Assembly: GCA_028278345.1 (NCBI GenBank)
Contig: JANQEL010000123.1
Location: 1-56,991 of the forward strand
Source: Myxococcota bacterium
GTDB taxonomy: Bacteria; Myxococcota_A; UBA9160; UBA4427
Direction: 5' to 3'
DNA length: 56,991 bases
In this document: positions 50,726 through 56,991 of the stretch, one piece after another
Numbering within the stretch: the stretch's first letter is position 1
Layout: the number at the start of each line of letters is the position of its first letter
Notes under the pieces: model-generated
Database searches by the model: none
What the model saw: only the letters and a program-made list of their open reading frames with translations
Told to the model about the DNA's origin: nothing
Program-made: the position numbers and the translations under genes

Positions 50726-50826
50726 GGCCGGGAGTTTGACAGCGGGCTCCGCGCGGTCAACGACCGCGAGCCGAGTGCGAGCCAGCTAACTCCTTGCCGC
50801 CAAAGCTGAATCGAGAAACGGGCGTT

Positions 50827-50855
50827 TTGCGGGGGGCGGGGCCCTCCGATATATT
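50827..50855 (+). promoter_or_regulatory. Candidate promoter of the pheA operon
   Basis: TTGCGG-N17-TATATT lies 90 bp before the pheA ATG in the 219-bp divergent gap with coaE. The -10 is a good match and stands out in GC-rich DNA; the -35 matches only TTG. Confidence 0.45.
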
Positions 50856-50869
50856 GCGCCAGCTTTTTC

Positions 50870-50894
50870 GCGGGGTTAGCCCGCTTTTCGCTTT
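50870..50894 (+). terminator. Terminator-like hairpin in the pheA leader
   Basis: GCGGG-GTTAG-CCCGC followed by TTTTCGCTTTT has the form of a weak intrinsic terminator. It begins just after the candidate transcription start and 51 bp before the pheA ATG. It may be an attenuator for the pheA-hisC-tyrA transcript; no leader peptide rich in Phe or Tyr was found. Confidence 0.45.
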
Positions 50895-50944
50895 TGCCGA
50901 GCCCGCTTGCCGGTGCTCGGCCATGCAGGTGTCCGAGAACGCCG

Positions 50945-52126
50945 ATGCCCGACAAGAGCGACGCACAGAGTGATGACCCCGCGTGGTCGGAAGAAGAGGC
51001 GAACGAACTTCGTGAAGCCCTCGGTGCCCTGCGCGAGCGCATCGACGCCGTCGATCTCGAGATCCTCGAGCGCCTGAACCAGCGCGCGAAGCTGGTCGAA
51101 GAGGTCGGGCACCTGAAGAGCGGTGGCACGCGCAGCCCCATCTACGTGGCGAGTCGCGAGCGCGACATCATCGCGAACCTGATCGCAAACAACCCCGGGC
51201 CCTTCCCGAACCCGGGCATCGTCCACGTCTTCCGCGAAATCATCTCGGCGACGCGCTCCCTCGAAAAGATGGTGAGCGTTTCCTACCTCGGGCCCGAGGG
51301 CACCTTCAGCCACCTGGCGGCACTGCGGCAGTTCGGTGCCCAGGTGGATCTGCAGCCTTCCCAGAACCTGAACGAGGTCTTCCTCAAGACGGAGCGCGGT
51401 GAGACGCACTTCGGTGTCGTCCCGATCGAGAACACGACCGAAGGCGCGGTCACAGAGTGTTACGACAGCCTGGTCGACTCGGAGGTGACGATCTGCGGCG
51501 AACTCATGCTCGAGATCTCGCAGAACCTGCTGCGCAGCCGCTCGGGCCTCGAGGGGGTCGAGAAGGTCGCGTCGATCTGGCAGGCCCTCGCGCAGAGCCG
51601 CGAGTGGCTGCGACGACGGCTACCCGACGCCGAGATCATCGAGACCACGAGCACCGCCCAGGCGGCGCAGATGGCCGCCGAAGATCCAAGCCTTGCCGCG
51701 ATCGGCAGCGAAATCGCCGCCGACGCCTATGGGCTCGAACTCGTCGAGAGCGGGATCGAGGACGTGCGCGGCAACACCACGCGCTTCCTCGTGATCGGCC
51801 GCGAAACGCCTTCGGCCAGCGGCAACGATCTGACTTCGGTCGTGTTCACCGCGCGCAAGAACCAGAGTGGGGCGCTCTATCGCCTGCTCGAATCATTCGC
51901 CAAGCACGACGTCAATCTCACCGCGATCCAATCGCGTCCGGTGAAGAGCAAGCCCTGGGAGTACCTGTTCTTCGTCGACATGGAAGGGCATCTGGAAGAG
52001 GAGCATGTGAAGGCGGCGTTGCAGGAGGCAGCGGCGCTCGCCCATTCCCACAAGATCCTCGGGTCCTATCCGCGGGCCCAACCCATTCCGAGTCCCATGA
52101 AGAAGAGCGTCGAAGAGGGTGCGTGA
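50945..52126 (+). CDS. pheA: Bifunctional chorismate mutase / prephenate dehydratase
   Basis: Makes phenylpyruvate from chorismate for Phe synthesis. 393 residues. An AroQ-type chorismate mutase domain (about 20-105; LREALGALRERIDAVDLEILERLNQRAKLVEEVGHLK) is followed by the dehydratase domain (VSYLGPEGTFSHLAAL, VVPIENTTEGAVTECYDSL, NTTRFLVIGRE) and a C-terminal ACT domain (SVVFTARKNQSGALYRLLESFAKHDVNLTAIQSRP), whose ESRP-like IQSRP segment binds Phe. ATG 50945 starts close to the family's usual N-terminus. Confidence 0.95.
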   Translation: MPDKSDAQSDDPAWSEEEANELREALGALRERIDAVDLEILERLNQRAKLVEEVGHLKSGGTRSPIYVASRERDIIANLIANNPGPFPNPGIVHVFREIISATRSLEKMVSVSYLGPEGTFSHLAALRQFGAQVDLQPSQNLNEVFLKTERGETHFGVVPIENTTEGAVTECYDSLVDSEVTICGELMLEISQNLLRSRSGLEGVEKVASIWQALAQSREWLRRRLPDAEIIETTSTAQAAQMAAEDPSLAAIGSEIAADAYGLELVESGIEDVRGNTTRFLVIGRETPSASGNDLTSVVFTARKNQSGALYRLLESFAKHDVNLTAIQSRPVKSKPWEYLFFVDMEGHLEEEHVKAALQEAAALAHSHKILGSYPRAQPIPSPMKKSVEEGA

Positions 52127-52189
52127 ACACCCGAGGCAACAGGCGCGTAGGCGCCGGTCAATAGCCGGCGCGTAACCAGGAACCAGACC

Positions 52190-53287
52190 ATGTCGACCGT
52201 CGAACGTCTCGTGAATCCCCACATTCGCGATCTCGCCCCGTACCAACCCGGTAAACCCATGGAGGAACTCGAGCGTGAGCTCGGGCTCGACTCCTCGATC
52301 AAGCTCGCCTCGAACGAGAACCCCGTCGGCCCATCGCCCAAGGCGGTGGAAGCCGTGCGCAAGGGGATCGAGGAAGTGAACCGCTATCCCGATGGCGCGT
52401 GCTTCGAGTTGCGCGCCAAACTCGCGACGCGCCTCGGCATCGAAGAGGACCAGCTCGTCTTCGGCTGCGGGGCCGACGAGATCCTCGAACTCATCGTGAA
52501 GACCTTCCTCGCCCCCGGCGACGAAGTCGTGATGCCCTGGCCCTCCTTCGCCATGTACCCGATCGTGGTGAAGGGGATGGGCGGAAAGGTCGTGCAGGTG
52601 CCCCTGCGCGACGATTTCGGCCACGACCTCGACGCCATGCGTGAGGCGATCACCGATCGCACGAAGGTCGTCTTTGTCTGCAATCCCAACAACCCGACCG
52701 GCGGCAGCATCGGAAAGGCCGAGTTCGACGCCTTCGTCGAGGCGCTACCGGATGACGTCGTGCTCGCCGTCGACGAGGCGTACTTCGAGTTCGCCCGCCG
52801 CAGCGACTTCCCCGACAGCGTCGCGTGGCTCGCGAAGCGACCGGCGACGCTGGTGCTGCGCACCTTCTCGAAGTACCTCGGCCTCGCGGGCCTGCGGATC
52901 GGCTACGGCATCGGTTCGGCGGAACTCGTCGGCTTCATGGAGCGCGCGCGTCATCCCTTCAACGTGAATCGCCTCGCCGAAGCGGCGGCGGTGGCCGCGA
53001 TGGACGACGAAGAACACATCCGCCGCACGTTGCAGGTGAACGCGGAGGGCATCGACTACCTGACGCGTGAACTCGGCGAACTCGGCATCCAGGTCGAGCC
53101 CACCGATACGAACTTCGTGCTGGCGAAGATCGGAGCCAACGTCTTCGACGATCTGCTGAAGAAGGGCGTGATCGTGCGACCGATGGCGGGCTTCGGCCTG
53201 CCCGAGCACGTGCGCATCACGGTCGGTCTCCCCGAGGAGAACGAACGCCTCGTGAAGGCCCTGCGCGACCTCGGAGTGAGCGGGTGA
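52190..53287 (+). CDS. hisC: Histidinol-phosphate/aromatic aminotransferase
   Basis: PLP class I/II aminotransferase, 365 residues. SIKLASNENPVGPSPKAVEA, NRYPDGACFELRAKLA, FVCNPNNPTGGSIG, VLAVDEAYFEFAR, LVLRTFSKYLGLAGLRIGYGIG (PLP Lys in TFSK) and VIVRPMAGFGLPEHVRITVG are HisC hallmarks. Placed between pheA and tyrA it probably also transaminates phenylpyruvate or 4-hydroxyphenylpyruvate; whether it serves histidine as well is open. ATG with a purine-rich upstream region, 63 bp after pheA; GTGA overlap with tyrA. Confidence 0.92.
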   Translation: MSTVERLVNPHIRDLAPYQPGKPMEELERELGLDSSIKLASNENPVGPSPKAVEAVRKGIEEVNRYPDGACFELRAKLATRLGIEEDQLVFGCGADEILELIVKTFLAPGDEVVMPWPSFAMYPIVVKGMGGKVVQVPLRDDFGHDLDAMREAITDRTKVVFVCNPNNPTGGSIGKAEFDAFVEALPDDVVLAVDEAYFEFARRSDFPDSVAWLAKRPATLVLRTFSKYLGLAGLRIGYGIGSAELVGFMERARHPFNVNRLAEAAAVAAMDDEEHIRRTLQVNAEGIDYLTRELGELGIQVEPTDTNFVLAKIGANVFDDLLKKGVIVRPMAGFGLPEHVRITVGLPEENERLVKALRDLGVSG

Positions 53288-54213
53288 GCTCTGCGGGCGA
53301 AAGCGCCGACCCGCCCTTCGAGCGGCTGGCGATCCTCGGGCTCGGTCTGCTCGGCGGTTCGGTGGCCCTCGCTGCGCGCGAACGCGGGCTCGCCCGCACC
53401 ATCGTCGGGGCCGGGCGCCGCCGTGGCCCCCTCGATCTCGCCCTCGAACGCGGCATCGTCGACGAAGCCGGAAGCGTCGAGAGCGTTTCGCCGGGCGCCG
53501 ATCTCGTGATCGTCGCGACGCCGGTGTCGAGCATGGCGGGTGTGCTGCGAGAGGTCGCGGCCGACTTCGCGCCGAATGCGATCGTCACCGACGTCGGCAG
53601 CGTGAAGGGCCCGGTCGTCGAAACGTTGCCGGGGCTGCTCCCGCCCGGCATGTCCTTCGTCGGCTCGCATCCGATGGCGGGCAGCCACCTGAAGGGTGTC
53701 GAGAACGCCCGCGCCGACCTCTTCGAGGGGGCGTGCTGTGTCGTGACGCCGCTAGCGGAGACGGACCCGGCGGCGACCGCCCGCATCGCCCGATTCTGGG
53801 GCGCATTGGGTTCCTTCGTCCTCGAACGAAGCCCCGACGAGCACGATCTACAGGCCGCCTGGATCAGCCACGCCCCCCACGCCCTGGCTTTCGCCTTCGC
53901 TCATGCCCTGGGGGTCGCTCCCCACGATGCCGGTCAGATGGTGGGCAGCGGATTTCGTGACTTTACCCGCATCGCGAGGAGTGACGGGGAGTTATGGGGC
54001 GATATCCTCTGCGCCAACCGAAAGGCCTTGGCCGCCCCCCTCGAGGCATTCGGCCGATCGCTCAGTGAACTCGCCCGGGTGATCGAAGAGGGGGACCTCG
54101 AAAAAATCGAACGATTCCTGATGTCTGCGCGGGATGGGCTCTCCGGTATGGAGCCCGGCGGCGCAGACGTCCAACCCGAGCCGGGCGGCAAGAACCCGGT
54201 AGAAAAGGACTGA
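53284..54213 (+). CDS. tyrA: Prephenate (or arogenate) dehydrogenase
   Basis: Oxidative decarboxylation of prephenate toward tyrosine. 309 residues. LAILGLGLLGGSVALAARERG is the NAD-binding site; LVIVATPVSSMAGVL, VTDVGSVKGPVVE, FVGSHPMAGSHLKGVENARADLFEGACCVVTP and SHAPHALAFAFAHALG carry the catalytic His and substrate-binding residues. No ACT domain, so no obvious Tyr feedback site. Prephenate versus arogenate preference cannot be read. GTG start overlaps hisC. Confidence 0.94.
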   Translation: MSSAGESADPPFERLAILGLGLLGGSVALAARERGLARTIVGAGRRRGPLDLALERGIVDEAGSVESVSPGADLVIVATPVSSMAGVLREVAADFAPNAIVTDVGSVKGPVVETLPGLLPPGMSFVGSHPMAGSHLKGVENARADLFEGACCVVTPLAETDPAATARIARFWGALGSFVLERSPDEHDLQAAWISHAPHALAFAFAHALGVAPHDAGQMVGSGFRDFTRIARSDGELWGDILCANRKALAAPLEAFGRSLSELARVIEEGDLEKIERFLMSARDGLSGMEPGGADVQPEPGGKNPVEKD

Positions 54214-54277
54214 CCCCGCCAATCTGAAATGACTCTGGAAGGACCAGGGCGAACGGGGCCAGAGCAAATCAACCAAC

Positions 54278-55981
<1,704 letters not shown>

Positions 55982-56000
55982 GACCCGTTCGAACACGTCG

Positions 56001-56028
56001 TAGCGGGGGCGGCACGCCGCCCCCGCTA
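56001..56028 (+). terminator. GC-rich hairpin between rpsA and ihfB
   Basis: TAGCGGGGGCGG-CACG-CCGCCCCCGCTA is a perfect 12-bp stem with a 4-nt loop, 20 nt after the rpsA stop. There is no T-tract after it, so it may be an mRNA-stabilising end or partial terminator rather than a classical one. Confidence 0.5.
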
Positions 56029-56090
56029 GCGACACCGATCGAAATCAACGAGAGCCGGATTCCAGATCACCAGCAAGAGGGAAGAGGACG

Positions 56091-56426
56091 ATGACGAAGA
56101 GTGGACTGATCGAGGAAGTCGCGAAGCGCACGCCCCACATCTCGAAGAAGGACACGGAGGTCGTGGTGAACACGATCTTCGATTCGATGATCGACTCCCT
56201 CAAGGCGGGTGATCGCATCGAGATCCGCGGCTTCGGCAGCTTCCAGGTGAAGATGCGCGAAGCCCGCGAGGGTCGGAATCCGAAGACGGGCGAGCCCGTG
56301 CACATCAGCGCCAAGCGCACCCCGTTCTTCAAGGTGGGCAAGGAGCTGAAGGAAATGGTCGACAGCTCGCCCGTCGAACCGCCCGCCGCCTCGGGCGACG
56401 CGTCGGAGAGCACGCCGAGCGTTTGA
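56091..56426 (+). CDS. ihfB: Integration host factor beta subunit / HU-family DNA-binding protein
   Basis: 111 residues. MTKSGLIEEVAKRTPHISKKDTEVVVNTIFDSMIDSLKAGDRIEIRGFGSFQVKMREAREGRNPKTGEPVHIS is the HU/IHF fold; GRNPKTGEPV is the DNA-intercalating arm with its Pro. Placement directly after rpsA is typical of ihfB. The Ser/Pro/Glu-rich tail (about 95-111) is an addition to the usual 94-residue form. Start has GGGAAGAGGACG upstream. Confidence 0.9.
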   Translation: MTKSGLIEEVAKRTPHISKKDTEVVVNTIFDSMIDSLKAGDRIEIRGFGSFQVKMREAREGRNPKTGEPVHISAKRTPFFKVGKELKEMVDSSPVEPPAASGDASESTPSV

Positions 56427-56548
56427 GCCCCCCGTTCCATCCTCCCCCCGTCACAGACAAACGATGAAACGCGCCGCGGCGGCGCCCGCGTCGCGAAACC
56501 CGGGCCCCCCGCCGAGGGTGGGGTGGTCCTGCGAGGTCGGCTGGACTC

Positions 56549-56935
56549 ATGCTCATGTTGCGCCGCATCGTACTCGCGGCCATCGTCATCGCGCTGGTCG
56601 TGGTGGTCCGGCTGTTCCCGGACCAGAACGACACGCGCGTCGACATCGACCTCCTGCTGACCAGCATCGAGGGCGTATCGCTCTGGTTCGCCCTGGTGGC
56701 GACATTCGTGGGCGGGGCCCTGCTCGCTGGTTTGCTGTCGTCGTTGCTGCTCATCAAGGCGGGGCTGCTGGGCCGGCGCTACCGCAAGGCGATCGCCGAC
56801 CTCGAAGCCGAAGTGCATCACCTGCGGAACCTGCCGCTGGCGAGCGGTGACACTTCCGATCTCGAGATGGACGTCGAATTGGGCGCCGAACCGGAAGTCG
56901 CAACGGCGCCGGGCGCCCAGGCGCAGGAGGGCTGA
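56549..56935 (+). CDS. LapA-domain membrane protein
   Basis: 128 residues. Two membrane helices (IVLAAIVIALVVVVRLFP and LWFALVATFVGGALLAGLLSSLLL) frame the short periplasmic loop, then a coiled coil (RKAIADLEAEVHHLRNLP) and an acidic tail. This is the LapA (DUF1049) pattern. In E. coli LapA works with LapB to control LPS synthesis through FtsH; the lptD gene elsewhere in the window shows LPS is made. A lapB gene often follows and may lie just outside. The start could also be the ATG at 56555. Confidence 0.8.
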   Translation: MLMLRRIVLAAIVIALVVVVRLFPDQNDTRVDIDLLLTSIEGVSLWFALVATFVGGALLAGLLSSLLLIKAGLLGRRYRKAIADLEAEVHHLRNLPLASGDTSDLEMDVELGAEPEVATAPGAQAQEG

Positions 56936-56938
56936 ACC

Positions 56939-56991
56939 GTGTGGCGACCCCGCTGGCCGGCGTTCTTACGACGAGGCGCGTCGGTGCGCCG
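56939..56991 (+). CDS. Start of a further gene, cut by window edge
   Basis: AGGAGG (56925-56930) stands 8 nt before GTG 56939 and 10 nt before an overlapping GTG 56941 in another frame, so a gene starts here but its frame is undecided. Too few codons remain to identify the product. Confidence 0.45.
   Translation, partial: MWRPRWPAFLRRGASVR

Overview
This GC-rich window looks like chromosomal DNA of a Gram-negative bacterium. The evidence is an LptD outer-membrane protein, lipoprotein signal peptides, a DUF1302-type outer-membrane protein and the pheA-hisC-tyrA-rpsA-ihfB-lapA order. The lineage is most like the former Deltaproteobacteria (Myxococcota, Desulfobacterota or Binatota-like); this is inferred from gene content, not from a phylogeny. 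Genes are dense, GTG/TTG starts are common, and many neighbours share stop/start overlaps. I saw no rRNA, tRNA, CRISPR array, transposase or prophage.

Layout. 1-11.9 kb: partial pyruvate kinase, a sorbosone-dehydrogenase-like lipoprotein fused to cytochrome c, a two-gene unit of a thioredoxin-fold fusion protein and a UGSC-family selenoprotein read through an in-frame TGA, a beta-propeller lipoprotein, a serine hydrolase, an acyltransferase, BolA, a Rieske protein, a zinc alcohol dehydrogenase and a LolA-like/DUF1302 envelope pair. 12.2-19.4 kb: a chemosensory operon cheA-cheW-cheB-cheR-cheY-HDOD-cheX. 19.4-25.4 kb: Ser/Thr kinase fused to a cyclic-nucleotide-binding fold, a ParA-like ATPase, GreB, CvpA, DUF502 and a PilZ/CNB fusion. 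25.5-34.4 kb: exosortase, QueG, a methyltransferase, a glycerophosphodiesterase, Dcd, Dtd, an exported protein of unknown function, a TlpA-like lipoprotein, a Crp-like regulator and LptD. 34.6-41.4 kb: a complete trpEGDCFBA operon, interrupted between trpF and trpB by a 167-bp imperfect palindrome with a TTCG loop. 41.5-44.8 kb: a SnoaL-like gene, a TetR remnant, and a flotillin with an uncharacterised partner. 44.8-49.9 kb: acyl-CoA dehydrogenase, EtfBA and a membrane FeS oxidoreductase, i.e. a route from acyl-CoA to the quinone pool, with an AT-rich palindrome over the likely promoter. 50.1-57 kb: coaE, then pheA-hisC-tyrA-rpsA-ihfB-lapA.

How it works together. Aromatic amino acid synthesis dominates the second half (trp operon; Phe/Tyr branch). 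The acd-etf-FeS oxidoreductase set gives acyl-CoA oxidation with electron delivery to quinone. The chemosensory, PilZ, HDOD and CNB proteins suggest second-messenger control of behaviour. The most unusual items are the selenoprotein unit, with a well-placed bacterial SECIS-like hairpin after the TGA, and the trpF-trpB palindrome, whose outer ends carry the trpF stop codon and the trpB start codon.
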